From: Hydnum rufescens UP504
Lineage: Eukaryota > Basidiomycota > Agaricomycetes > Cantharellales > Hydnaceae
Direction: 5' to 3'
DNA length: 64,000 bases
Assembly (NCBI GenBank): GCA_014904985.1
Contig: MU129016.1
Span: 1 to 64,000, forward strand
The translations under genes and the position numbers were made by a program. Position 1 is the stretch's first letter, and each line of letters begins with the position of its first letter. Below are positions 33,832 through 45,621 of this stretch, one piece after another. The notes beneath the pieces were generated by a model. The model was not told the origin of the DNA and did no database searches. It saw nothing but the letters and a program-made list of their open reading frames with translations.

Positions 33832-34457
33832 GGCTAATATCGAGCTCAGAAGCGGTACGGTCCTCAGTTATGTCGAGCTGCGGGCATTATTTATACTGCA
33901 CTGTGGGGCTGATATGGGCGCTTAAGGAATGTATTCTATAGATCACCAGATCGTGTTTCGGACCTCATTCGGATTCCGAATGCTAACCCCCAAGTGGGCA
34001 GGGATCCTAACCTCAGCCTTGTCTGAGGTCCCTAAAGCCCAGCACAGCATCAGGGAATTCTGGTTTCACGGATCACGTGAGCGAGCTTACAAGTGGAACG
34101 TGGGTCCCGCTAGCTCTTTGCGGCGCGCAGCGAGATATTACTGGATGCACGATTGACGCCATACACTCAAATCTATCGACCGCCAGGCCAATCCAGGAGA
34201 TGCCAGTTGCTTGAAGTCAATAGGATGCTGGTTCACTGAGACCCCCAACGTAAGGCCCCTAGATCGATAATGTTATGTAATTCTGAAAGACCTGTCAAGC
34301 AAGGCAACAATTCCATCAATTGCACGTCTTCAGATGCACAGCATTCCTTTGTTTGACCATATATAGACAAGCCGCGTAGCAACTTGGTCTCGACGTACGG
34401 TGTACACCACCCCCACCAATCAATCAATCCGCACGACGCGTCGTTGATGACAGCAGC

Positions 34458-36397
34458 ATGATCATCGGGACTCTGCCCCCATTGTGTTGGAGCGCAAAAG
34501 ACTTCCGTGACATGACTCATGCGAAGCCCCGATACGTTGGCCAATCTCTGGTTTTTACAAGTCTGCTACCTCGCCTCACAGCTCATTGCGACCCTTCTTG
34601 ACTGCCAAGGTGTTAGACGTTACATCCTTTCGTTCGGTATGCAAACATATCCTATATTCATGATCAAAGTATCCGTAAATCTCATGGGGTTCCAGGGGCT
34701 AGCCCATCTCTATTTGATTTTTCGCATTGAACTTCAGGACGTAGAAGACGGATCTGAGACGCGTCTATGGGTGCGCTGCGAACGCCTCGCCCCCAGCGGC
34801 CCCAATGCTTCCTTCTTTGCCACGATCAGAGATCTTGGCCGTGAGGCTTTGGATACGATATGCATCTCCGGCGATTCTTCCAGTCTACATCAGCAGGGGA
34901 AAGACGATCGTCTCCGCTTTCAGCGCTCATTCAATGGAAATCTCACGATGCGACATGTTGTCGACCTTCTCTGTGGAATTCACGACACTTTTCCTCAGTA
35001 TAGCATACAGACTCATAGCTGCTGGTGGTATGCTACTACTATCATTTCTGTTCTTGACCTTTTTGGTGCCGAATTTTCGATCAATACCGGCAAATTATTC
35101 CGCCAAAACGCCACCAATTACACTCGAAAAATTGTACAATTCTATTCCCTCAAATGGTTTCCGGGAGTGGTGCCGGTCCAGGAGGTGTCCGGTGTGTCCG
35201 ATATCAGGTTAGAGAGCAAGAAACCTTGTAGCGTCTGTACTTATCTCCATACGATTGAAGCGCCGCATTAGACGTCAAACCTTCCACACGTGGCGTTGAA
35301 GATACTCTCCCCGAGCCTTTGTCTAGTGTAATGCTGGAATCACCATTCCCTGTGGCGCGTGGAAGCTACGCCGCCGTCTTCAAAGGGTCGTGGAAATCTC
35401 GGCCCGTTGCGTTGAAGTTGTTGGGCCCCACTGATAAACCGGAGATAGCTCACAAGGTGGAGCGACGACTCCAATACTTACCAATATATAAGCCGTAGGA
35501 TATTAAGTATCTCCGTTCCTCTTAGCGATTCAAAGGCGAGATGAATATTTGGCGCAAACTCCAACATAATAGGAATGTACTCCCTTTCTTTGGCCACTAC
35601 GTTGATGACAATGGTGCCATGTATCTGATATCTCCTTGGTGCTTTTTTGCTCACGCCGAAGCCGTTACGCGACAATCTGACAGTCGTGATACGTTTTTGT
35701 AGGTGCCAGCATGGAGATATTAATAACCATCTGCTAATGTATCCGAAAACCGACCGGGAGATGCTAGTATGAACCCTACTTAGATTCTATCACGACTAGT
35801 TTATTCCAACACGATGTCGTAGGTATTACAACTTCTACATGGATTGGAATATCTTCATGATCAGGGTGTTATACACGGTGACTTGCGTGGGGCACGTCAA
35901 ATATTAATTCCGCGCAGTATGATGAATGATACTGATCGCTCTTTTTGCAGGCCAATATTCTCGTTTCGGATGATCATCAAGTATGGATAGCCGATTTCGG
36001 GCTCTCGAAATACCTTGACCAGTCTCCTACGAGTACGGTAAATCGCGGCAATTTTCGGTGGATGGCACCGGAGTTATTGGAGCGAGAAATCCCCCGAGGA
36101 GACTTGACCCCCTACACGGAAGCGACGGACATATATTCATTCGCGATGACCACAATTGAGATATACACAGGCTCGTTGCCTTTCCCCCATCTGAGATACG
36201 ACGTTCAGGCAGCCTTGTCGGGCCAAGGGAGACCAGGCCGTCCCGACGGGGAGGGTATTTCGCACTGCATGGATGACTGCCTGTGGGATATTATCCAGGA
36301 GTGTTGGGTAGAGGAGCCAACTCATCGTCTTTCGGCACGCCAAGCTAAGCAAAGACTTGGAGCACACCGAAAGGGAAGGCTGTCTATCGCCATGTAG
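34458..36397 (+). CDS. TKL-type protein kinase with N-terminal accessory domain, copy B
   Basis: The accessory domain is open from 34519 to 35271 (LTMRHVVDLLCGIHDTFPQY, SCWWYATTIISVLDLFG) and is not a family I can name. In the kinase, GSYAAVFKGSW is near 35362, VALKLL near 35403, the correct-frame exon RFKGEMNIWRKL near 35530-35565, and the alphaC/beta4-5 exon DDNGAMYLISPW near 35607-35642. The HGDLRGA catalytic loop is near 35878-35895, ADFGLSKYLD near 35990, and an RGNFRWMAPELLE activation-segment end near 36045-36080. The stop is at 36395-36397. Two splice sites look weak: the donor after the accessory domain (GCGTCTGTAC where copy A has GTGAGTAC) and the donor inside HGDLRGA|N, abnormal in both copies. 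It is likely a signalling Ser/Thr or dual-specificity kinase. Confidence 0.7.
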
Positions 36398-36877
36398 ATG
36401 TTGGTCAACTTTTTTTGGCATCAACTTCCCTGCATATCGACCGTACGCGAGAAAACTGATTAGCAACAAGTTCTTTCCACTCTAGGGCGCATACAGCGCA
36501 GATTCGGCTGTGGCAGTGTATCGTAAGCCGCCAATGTAACCAGAATCTGCCGCAACGGCCGTGGCATGGTCAACGGCGGCGTAGAGACAAGTAGTAACCA
36601 GTCCAAAAATCGGATACAGGATTTTGAAGTTTGAGCTCAATGCCGAATTTTCATCATCGAACAGACTAGTGAGGGGCAAAAGTCCTCGATGCCACCTGGA
36701 TACAATCGGAAATGGAAATTGTGTCACGCAAAGGCGTCGACAAGGAGACCTTATCTAGTGCTGGCGAGCATCTAGATGAATTCAGGATCACGAAGGAAAT
36801 CTTAAAAGTACACGCAGCGGCCTCCGAAATCACGGTACTATATTGGGCACGATCCAGATAGCGACATAAAAGGCCTA

Positions 36878-37750
36878 TCATTCTTTCTCGAATTTCTTTC
36901 CATATGGATTCTCGCGAGCTGCATTCACGAATTCATCCTTTAGCAAGGCAGTCGTGTGTGACCACGGCTTGAGATTAAGCTCCATCTGCATTGTATCGCC
37001 AAAGCACTGACCCAAATTGTCTGTGGCAGATAGAAATTGATTATTCATGAGCAGAGAGATAGGAAACAAATGGGCGAGCCGAGGATCGTACCAATTGGAT
37101 GATTTGACCGTGTAGAGTGAGGTTTCCGGTAACGAAACTACCCACCAATTGTGGTCACAACAAGGCAGTTTGTTAGGGCAAACAAACACACGCAATCGGT
37201 GTGGCGGAAAATCGTCTCTGCAACACTGTCAGCGAGATTTTGATCGGTACCGTTTCTCAGGAGCCAACCTCTTGCAATGATGCCACCGTAGAACTCAAAT
37301 GACATCTTAGTAGCCCGCAGATTGTTCTCAGAGCAGCCAATGTCGTGAAAGAGCCCAGAAAGATAGTAGGCTTCTAGATCTAGGCTGTGGCCTGGGAAGT
37401 GATTTCGAGCTGTGGCTTGACCAAGATAGAACACACGTCCCTAATGGATTAGGTGGATATATGAGCCCTAAGGACAATCGAAACGGCGAAATGAAGCCGA
37501 GCGAGTGATTATAACAGGGCGGGGGTAGCTCTTCCTACGAACTTAATCAAGACTACGCTATTCGGGATAGAGTATGGAAACGTACTTGGACGGACTTGCG
37601 CGCTTTATTTACAGGGTGTGTGTCCGGGGATATGAGATCCTCAAACATAAACTGTATGGAGGGAGCTGACGCACTTTCTCCCTCGCCAAAGATATCTTTT
37701 GCTTGGGCTGGGGAGTGCGTCGAATCCTCGATGATGTTGGTCAGGCATAA
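36878..37750 (-). pseudogene. Cyanamide hydratase-like gene, copy B (broken)
   Basis: Homologous to copy A: VFYLGQATARNHFPG, LFHDIGCSENNL and SFEFYGGIIARGWLL are in 37138-37434, and QMELNLKPWSHTTALL with the family end lies at 36878-37000. Three lesions are visible. There is an extra base in exon 1 (CTCCCCAG versus GTCCCAG, near 37712) and one base lost in the QLATIL exon (near 37092). About 130 bp are missing near 37013, including the exon for HDETYASIVSHFHREG and its intron. The exon 1 start would be ATG near 37750. The product is almost certainly non-functional. Confidence 0.75.
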
Positions 37751-38083
37751 CAGATATCGAGCTCAGAACCGGTACGGTCCTGAGTTATATCGAGCTGCGG
37801 GCATTATTTATAGTGCGAGGCTGATATGGGCGCTTAAGGAATGTATTCTATAGGTCACCAGATTGTGTTTCGGACCTCATTCGAATTACGAGTGGTAACC
37901 CCCAAATGGCATTCAACAGGGCAGGAATCATAGCCTGAGCTATATACAGCTGAGGTGGCATCCGGGGTCGCTAAAGCCCGGCGTGGGCGAGCTGGCGTTC
38001 TTTGCGGCGTGCAGCTGGATGCGTCATAGACTCCAGTCTATCGAGGCCAGAGAATCCGGAAGATGCCGGCTGCTTGAAGTCAA

Positions 38084-41061
38084 TAGTACACAACAGCGCT
38101 TCACTCGTACTCTAGCTTCTTTGGCCAGAATATTTCGTGCTGTATTTTTGAGACGAAGATTTCACCCGCCACCACCCCTTTCATGTTTCATGCAGTCAAA
38201 ACAATGGGTGGCCGAGACAGGGTTGCATGGTCATTGTGGCTTGTCTCTCCCACGCTCCGAGAGCCCGAAGTACACCCTGTAAGCCGAGTCTTCAATCCAG
38301 CTTGTTTCGAAGCTAAACCTTCAGCGCTGCCCGAATTGCAAGCCTGGCGTCCTGAAGCTCCTCAAAACCTTCCGCGTGCTATTTCTCAAGTCAACCTGTA
38401 TAATAGTGGAAGGCCTTCCATTCTGTGTGGCAGTTTCCCTCCGTTTTTATGCTGTTTGAAGCCGATTGTACCGCCCAAATGAGTGAATTTGCAGTCATGC
38501 TTTTGGCTAAATCAGTGGCTAGGTACTGCTAGAGTTCGCAGGGGTCCTGGAACAACATGCCACACGCGTACCTTACATAATGAGGTAGTCGCCGGGACGT
38601 CACTCGTTGCCAACAATGATGGGAACACCAGCTTTTGCTTCTGACTTCGGGCGAGGTGGGGACATACGTCCTCCCCTACTGGCTTAATTTTCCGGCTTTC
38701 TATTCGTGGCTTCCAGTCGCGAGTTACGGTGCAACTCAGATCCTTTTTTTTTCTTCCGCTTTGGAATATTAAGCCGCATGTAGCGGTTCATGGAGGCCTT
38801 CTCGGGGTTCCCGAGAATGGGTCCCTGGATATCCTTTTTAACCTGGTGAGCAGTCACCCCAGCCCAGGAAGGAGGCTGTAATATTCGCACTGAAACGCAT
38901 TCCTTCACTTCATCCTACGCTTGGGAACATTCTGTCGTCCATGAGGCCAGTCTTCCACGGCCATAATTGCGAGGAAATTACCCTTCCGGAAGTATCGGCT
39001 GTGATTCTTGATTTCAAGTTCAGTCTTTCTCAAATTCTACGATGAAGTCTTCCATTCCAAGCTCAGAGGCTTACGAACGTTCCGGCAAGTGACTAATTCA
39101 AGTGGGCTATGTTCGGCTTACATTCGGACCTATATTGTCGCCCAAAATCCTCAAGTGGTAACAACAACAAACGAAATTGCCTGAAATGTAGGGATCAAGG
39201 ACATCTGTGGGTCCTGATCAGTTTTCGCCCTCGGCGCTCTGTTCCAACTCACTTCCGTCCTGCCTTTGGAGCCGCCTTTACTCAGCTGATATGGCATATA
39301 TTAAGCTTTAGATGGAACCTGATTCACATCATGCTCAGTGATGAAAGCATGGCACTATCATATATTGAAAAACTAAAGCCGTACAACCTCCTATTAGCAG
39401 CAGCAGCGCCGCCGCTCGATTATATTCTATCTTTATCTTTCACATTTGGCAATTCTCTCATCAAGGCCGCCCATGATATGTGCCGCCACGCGTTATCATT
39501 GCCTTCGCCTCGACAATTCCTCAACACGGAACTGATACCCGCTGGCCACATCCAATCTTCCCATGACACTGGGTGCGGGACCCCCTGTTGTATCGCCCCG
39601 TAGCACATGGTTGAGTCCCTTTATGTGAGGGGTGGCCATACTCGAAGTCGGAACTTTGTTCTCCTCGATCGTATCCGAACAGCCCCCGAAGTGGGGATCC
39701 TCCATGCGACTCCTTTAAATCCGGGGGTATTATTCACAGAGGGCCGATCGCATAGCATGGGTGTGCCCGGAGCTCTGAGGGGGCTTATCAAGTCGTCTTC
39801 GTTATGCATCTATGATCCAGTTGCACTGCTCTCCCACTCGGATCCTCGTTTCTCCCCCTCCTTGCAATTAATTTCAATATTGCGATGTGCTTCATCAACA
39901 GCATCGTCCCGACACCCCCTGTGGCGGGCGGCGCCCTCGCACACTGCCGCTGCCGCTATGGGCTTGCTTTTTATTTTTTTGGTCTGATGGTTCCCTTCAT
40001 ATGGTTGCCATACTACATACCTTGCCATTTTTGATCCCCCCACGATTCGCCAATGTGTAAACTAATGGCAGCCCCCCCCTCTCTTTCCTTTTTTCTCCTG
40101 TCTCTCCTGCGGTGGTGTGTGTTTCATCTATGACTTGTGTGTGCTGCGCAGCGGTCAGACGATTTATTTTACGTACCTCGTTTCCTAGTACAGTAAAGAC
40201 AAATGTTAATGCCTCGCTAGGGTGCTTTCGTCGCTTCGCTGTTGAAACACCATTTTTATTTCATGATGCGAGGGAGCTTCATTAGTGCAACGTTTCATCT
40301 TGTCCCCACCAGACCCGGGTCACATCTCTTTCACACGCATGACAAACACAGGACCAAAACAAGAAAAAACAACGCGCGCCAACTGACGAGTCAGAATTAA
40401 ATTTCTGGACCCACGCTTAATAGCCGCCCATATTTCAATTGAATGACAAGCGCCAAATGGCAACTGCCCCAGGTACGGATTCATAGGTCGCGAATCATTG
40501 TGGCGCCAAGACTGAATGGGCCAAAACACATTCGATTTCAGAGCAAAAAGCAATCGGTCCTACATGTAGTAGTGTAGTAGTATACCCTAATAATGTAACC
40601 CTGCACCGCCGTGGGATCAAGAAATTTAGGCAACAGTGTCCATCGAAACCATAATGCACTTGTTCATAGCCTTCGACCACCTCACACACAATCCACCATT
40701 TGAACCTCAGAACACCCCAAAACTACGCTTCGTATTTGCGGGTGTTTATTCGCTCGGTGCATTTGAATAGTTGGTCGTTGCTACTCAGTGGTGTGCAAGC
40801 GGTCTGGGGGTCTGGGTTGATTATTGGGTGTTAGGGGTATCTGTCTATGTGACAACAATGCAGAAGTTGCTAGGTCGATTTTTGATCTGAAACGGGGTGA
40901 GGGAGGAAGGAGGTTATACTACATCGGAATTGGACCAATGGTGGTGAATCTCTGATTTGACAACAGAAGTCCTCAAGATATGATGCCAGAAATGCTCAGT
41001 AACTGATAAAATCCAAATACAACATTAAATATAGTCGGATGTGTAGAGGGCGTTACTCACC
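38084..41061. other. About 3 kb without a confident gene
   Basis: The longest frame is 39109-39603 (+, 164 codons). It contains a CLKCRDQGH stretch that resembles half of a zinc knuckle but lacks the last Cys, and no other recognisable motif. Shorter frames at 38183-38482 (+), 39607-39987 (+) and 39810-40043 (-) have no family features. The 39950-40120 interval has T- and C-rich runs typical of UTRs or degraded DNA. I see no terminal repeats. Confidence 0.4.
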
Positions 41062-42678
41062 TCATGCGGCCAGTAAGGAAATACTTCCAACAACTGGAGT
41101 TTGTGTCGAAGGGACCAAACGATTTGTGGAAGAAAGGGTATCACATGTGCTACCCAGACCTAGAGACTCGGCGAGATGGCCCTCCCAATCATTGACAGCG
41201 TACTTCTTCCGCCGCCACCGGGCTGTCTTCCTTTGCGCAACATCGGGCGCAGTGACAAATGGAGTCCACGAGCCTTGGGACGCCCGGTGCCAGCGCATCC
41301 ATGCCGAAAACGCGATGCGGTCAACAGAGCAAGTGTTCGACCAATGATTAATAACCTGGTATTGAAGATTAAGGTCTCGCTCAATTTCGGGTTCGGCGTA
41401 GCCTGGGGGTGATGAGATGTGGATCTCGCGGAGGGATGCAACTTTGGATAGAGCCTTGGCAGCCTCCATTAATCCAACCTAAGTGATAGTTTCATGAGAA
41501 AGAACCTAAATTAGTGTGTTGCCAGAGGGACGAACTGTATGTTCTGGGGCCTCGATACATCTGACGCGCAGCTCGATCAACCCAGGCTGGCAACGCCCGA
41601 TTATGTCTTTAATGGAACGCGAAGATGATAGGACTACGTCCAATCTCTGCAAACGACCCGAGCGACAGAGTAGTTCCTGAATTGCCTGGATACGGAGGTC
41701 CTCTACTTCTGGAGAAGTGACGAGATTGCGAGGTCGAAGAGTCTCGAACTCGGCGTCATCCTCGGCATCAAGGACAACCATTTGGTCCAAGACGATGTGC
41801 TCGATATCGTGAGGACCTGGTCCAAGGAAATACTCCATGACTGCACTCGGTCCGGCCCAACGTGAAAGTCCACTGAGAGAACCACGAAGAGAAACAAGAT
41901 CGGCCGGATCGAGGGGTAACGATCGAAGACCGTGAGTAAACCCAAGGTCACGAAGTCTCGGGGCCTGAAGAAGAACATTCGCGAATAACGCTCCTTGTTC
42001 GCGGGATGGCTCTGCGTACATCTTTTCCAATCGCGAGGGCGCAGATTGGGATAGTACTTGTAAGCCTATTTTTGTAGAGTGACTATCTATCGAAAGGGAT
42101 TGAAGACGATGGGAGGCAAACAGTTTGGCGATCAAACTGTCGTGGCCTAAACTAGGCGTTCCATGCATAACGAGAGTTCGCAGTGCGAAGGCGAAAGATG
42201 CGGATGTCTTGTCTTTGTCCGCGAGGTCCAAAACACATCCAATGAGGGAAAGGGTGTCAAGATTCTCGAGTAAGGCAAAGGAATGAAGGATGTCGTGAGT
42301 GATATCAATACGCCTGAGGTGTAATGCTGTCAGGTTACACATATTTCGAAGGGCGCGCTGGAATTCAATAGAATTCGCGATGTCCAGGCCGTCCACCTCG
42401 TATTCATTGATACCAGTGATAGTGCACGTCTGCACGAGGGACGCGAGCTGTGGGCTATCTGCAAGGGTAGCACAACATAAGCGCCTCTGGGGTTTGCTCA
42501 TGCCGTCGATAAAGGATATGTCTCCATATAGACGTGGTCGGACGTAGGTGCACCAATCATGAGAAACCCCTGCGAGGCTAGCGAAGGCGGCGAGCTCGCG
42601 GCGAGACTTGTGAGCGCCTATGCCTGGGACAAAGTAGGCGAGGATCATAGCGATAATATCGTAGGGGAGCGTGGACAT
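41062..42678 (-). CDS. F-box/LRR-like protein
   Basis: The N-terminus STLPYDIIAMILAYFVPG is an F-box-type helix (LPxDIIxxIL), followed by VSHDWCTYVRPRLYGDI, the canonical W...ARPxLY region of fungal F-box proteins. Irregular leucine-rich repeats follow (LTALHLRRIDI, LDTLSLIGC, RLQSLSIDS, IEHIVLDQM). An intron at 41479-41565 (GTCAGA...CTTAG) joins LIELR to VGLMEAAKALS, and the last exon (41478-41062) ends with a Trp-rich region typical of the family's C-terminus. F-box proteins recruit substrates to SCF ubiquitin ligases; LRRs give specificity. The frame extends upstream to 43095, but that would overlap the divergent gene at 43086. ATG 42676-42678, just before the F-box, is therefore preferred. 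Confidence 0.72.
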
Positions 42679-43085
42679 GGTGGATGTGGGGAGAGAGAAA
42701 AGATTGGACAAGGGTGGGGTAAAAGAAGAGGGGTATAAGGGGTGGAGGAAAGAGGTTGGGCGCCTATTTTCGGGTGGAGCACCACCAGCACTCGGGACGT
42801 AATCTATTGACAGGGCAGGAACCACAGACGTCCACCGTGGGTTTTCCATGTGTAAACCCGGAGCACAGCGCTTTCCACAGGCGGATGGCGGGCTCAGCGT
42901 CGCACAGTCCATAGAGGGCAGCGGCATTACCCAAGGAACTGGGACTGGGGCTTCTTTATAGAACCCCTCAGATTGGCGCCCTATGGCCGCGGCTATCATC
43001 ACGATCTCCACGGGGGAATGGAGGTCCAGAGATTGGTGGGCGCTGGAGAGAATATGGCGGATCCATTCTCGAACGCTTGTCTCCG
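42679..43085. promoter_or_regulatory. Shared divergent promoter region
   Basis: About 407 bp separate the preferred start of the F-box/LRR gene (-) from the start of the SH3BGR-like gene (+). The region stays open on the minus strand, so it may alternatively code for an N-terminal extension of the F-box protein. No specific sites are recognised. Confidence 0.35.
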
Positions 43086-44138
43086 ATGTCGCCACCTGTG
43101 CAGCTTTTTCTAACTACAATTGCTTCACAGCCTACACTGAGGTGAGAGCCGATTGGCATCATCAATACGCCATTAATCACGCCTATTTGTCGCCTGTCGT
43201 ATTCTCATCCATTCAGGCAACGACAAGGTGATCCTGCAGCAGCCACACCGATCGCCGTTCTCCTCATGCTTTTTACCCCATTTTCCCAGAGTATATTTTA
43301 AGGATCCTACAGGTCAAAAAGATCCCGTATACATCATATGATCTCGCCTCCGACGAGGCCGCGAAACGCCTCTGGAAGCGGAAAGCTCCCCCCGGAAAGC
43401 AAGAACTCCCGGGCATTTTGATAGGAAATACCTGGCCAGGCGTACGTCGTCTCATGGGAATCCACAGCAAGGCATCCGAACAAAAACTGATTTGAAAACA
43501 TTCATACTGGCTTTTCTTATAAATCATCCATCATCTTCTAGCCATTCAGTGCGTTTGAAGAGGCTGTCGAATATGGTGAATTAGACACATTTCTTAGAAG
43601 AAACGAGGAATGGGATGCGGAATTGGAAGGACACACGGCCCCCGTCCCTCAAGTCACCGGAGTACCTGGTGTTATGACACCGGAGAAAATTACCGGGCAG
43701 AGGCCTAGTTTCGCGCCGGAGGGCAGTGCGCCAACACCTGCAGTACGGGAGGGTGAATTGGATATGGGTGTGGAATTGTCAGGTTACGGGCTGTAAACCT
43801 CATTTTCTTGTTCCTTATTGGGTGATTCTGACGCGATGCAATCTAGGCAAGGGCTTAAAGTCACCACAGACGAGATCACGGAGCTCGTAAAATCCCTGGG
43901 GCTTGATGATGGCGATGCGAGTGATTTGATTACTGGTTTGGATTTCAGCGCCCCCACCAAACCAAAATCAACTCCCGAGGCCCCCATAAAGATCCAAACT
44001 ATCCAAATTTCTCCAGAAGTTCAGCCAGACGAAGTGGAAGAGGAATCCGAAGGCTCCGACAGTGATGAAGGCCCTCGAATTGATAATCTCAAAGGCACCA
44101 GAAAGCGAACTGACGAACGACCCCTTCCATCACCCTGA
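43086..44138 (+). CDS. SH3BGR/glutaredoxin-like (thioredoxin-fold) protein with acidic tail
   Basis: Five exons: 43086-43141 (MSPPVQLFLTTIASQPTL), microexon 43217-43227, 43290-43441, 43542-43792 and 43847-44138. Joined, they give a continuous frame of about 250 residues. Exon 3 continues RILQVKKIPYTSYDLAS, then DEAAKRLWKRKAP and LPGILIG, then AFEEAVEYGELDTFL. This is the SH3BGR-type thioredoxin fold of fungi, which lacks a catalytic CxxC (none is seen here). The C-terminal half is low-complexity and acidic (EVEEESEGSDSDEGP), with a helical TDEITELVKSLGLDD segment. The role is unknown; such proteins are conserved in basidiomycetes. All introns have GT...AG ends. Confidence 0.8.
43217..43227 (+). 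other. 11-nt microexon GCAACGACAAG
   Basis: It lies between ATTCAG and GTGATC. Only with this microexon does exon 1 (ending in phase 2) join exon 3 in frame, giving LRQRQEYILRIL, the expected family sequence. Direct joining of 43141 to 43290 would frameshift. Confidence 0.75.
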
Positions 44139-45621
44139 CCCCGAGCAGCAGTGACGCTTCTACACTAAATACGGCGGGGGGATTGGTGGCCAAGGGAATA
44201 CCCTCTTCCAGGAAGGCTTAGTCCTCTACTAGTATGTTCTCTGTGTCACTTGATGGAGAAAATATTATACCCCGTATTAGCTCATGTCTTTTCCCTTGTA
44301 TTTTTTGCAATGTTGAAACAAGATAATCAGTTTCTCAGTACGACCCAAAAATAATTGGGTAAATGATGTTTGACTGATTGACACCCCCTCCCCTTTTAGT
44401 ATTGCATCAATCTTATCAGCCATTATCTGTGTAATAGCTACAGCAACACTCAAATTGACCAGGAATTTCCACTGTTTACATGTGCATCCCATCAGGAAAC
44501 CTCACGGATGAGTGCACGGATGGCGTCCCCTCGCTCATCCCTTGGCACAACTGAGACATCCCTGATATTTCTCCGGAAGGCAATAAACGTCTGTAAAACG
44601 AGGATGCAGTGCCTTTAGATCTGCTCCCAATTCTGGGTAATTGCCCGATTCATCCCCTCCCTATCAAATATCGGTATTCCTAAAGCTACGTTATTTCTAT
44701 TTTCTATTTTTCTATTTTCATTCTTGCATAGCCAATACCCCAGACACTGGAACGCGGCAGAAGGTGCTTAATTCGACTCCCTGTCCTCCATATATGGTGA
44801 TCCCCAGCCGCCAGCCATCTTATTAATACCCAATGCGCCAAGAGCTCCACACTTCGAGGACCTTTGATCTGTCAAAAGAACTTGGATGCATCAGATTAAT
44901 CCCGCCTCGAGGGAAGTGCATTTCGTCGATCGATTTGAGTCTGAAGCAGATGGCCTTGGCGTGCGAGTGTCATTGTCATGCCAATGCTGCAGGAGCACTG
45001 GTTATTCTTTTGAGGCGTATTGGCGATTTGCGATCTCTTTCAATGTGGAGTCATGTAACTGTCCCTGTAGGCGGCTGTTTACCCCTAAAAAGAGAGCCGT
45101 AATTTGCAGCCAAGATGATCCCTGTCACTTAGCCGCCGTAGTCCGCCCCTGAAAAATCGACCTAGCACAACTCCTCGCCTGCGATTCCTTATGCAGGAAT
45201 TCGAACCAGACTTGGAAAGCCAAGCAGCACAAACCTCTTACGCTGATCGTAGCTTAGATTTCATCCGGGGCAGTGCATTCTGGGCGCCGCGCCCCCTTGT
45301 AGTGCTCTGCGCTTTCTCCATCCCCCAAATCTCCCCCTATTGACGTGGACCCCAGATCAACAGGGGTAAAATAGCTGCGTACTGCGAAACGCCCATGTAC
45401 AATTGACTCCATACTGTACGTACTGCGTGTATGCTGCGGACCCTCGTCCGCTCTTTTGAAAAAGTGGCTTATTGCAATACTATTGCTTGGAGTCGGCCGT
45501 CGGGACTACTTATTAGTGTTGAGCCGTGGAACTATAGCCGCCCGCTTGCCCGCAGTGGCCCTTAAGCGCCACATCAAAACTATGTTACATCTTGAAACCA
45601 GGTTAACAAACGTATTGTACA
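44139..45621. other. Intergenic region
   Basis: This is the convergent intergenic region between the SH3BGR-like gene (+) and the first tandem F-box gene (-). Short frames (44277-44492 on -, 44833-45102 on +) have no features. A tRNA-like GGTTCGAATTCC box on the minus strand near 45197 lacks convincing arms. No gene is supported. Confidence 0.4.

Larger units (their letters stand above)
30166..34222. repeat. Tandem duplication unit A (kinase + hydratase)
   Basis: This unit and 34226-38083 share colinear homology, starting GCTGGTTCACTGAGACCCCC (30162 and 34228) and ending at a TTGCTTGAAGTCAATAG block (34208 and 38069). Each contains a kinase gene on + and a cyanamide hydratase-like gene on -. 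The junction lies where the end block of unit A meets the start block of unit B. Confidence 0.85.
34226..38083. repeat. Tandem duplication unit B (kinase + hydratase)
   Basis: This is the second copy of the about 4-kb unit, directly repeated. It is about 200 bp shorter than unit A, mainly because of missing DNA in the hydratase gene (lost exon near 37020) and small changes near 31050/35090. Nucleotide identity is high throughout, so the duplication is fairly recent. Confidence 0.85.

Noticed and set aside
39109..39603. 164-codon frame with a CLKCRDQGH word, considered as a retrotransposon Gag zinc knuckle.
   Set aside because: The CX2CX4HX4C pattern lacks the final Cys, and there are no neighbouring protease, reverse transcriptase or LTR signatures.
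42679..43095. N-terminal extension of the F-box/LRR protein (ORF continues to 43095).
   Set aside because: It would overlap the first exon of the divergent SH3BGR-like gene (43086), and the sequence does not resemble an F-box protein. The Met directly before the F-box is more likely.
45180..45270. Possible tRNA on the minus strand (GGTTCGAATTCC B-box-like word near 45197 and a CTTGGCTTTCCAAG hairpin).
   Set aside because: The T-arm stem pairs poorly, the anticodon stem does not form, and no matching acceptor stem is visible. Insufficient for a tRNA call.
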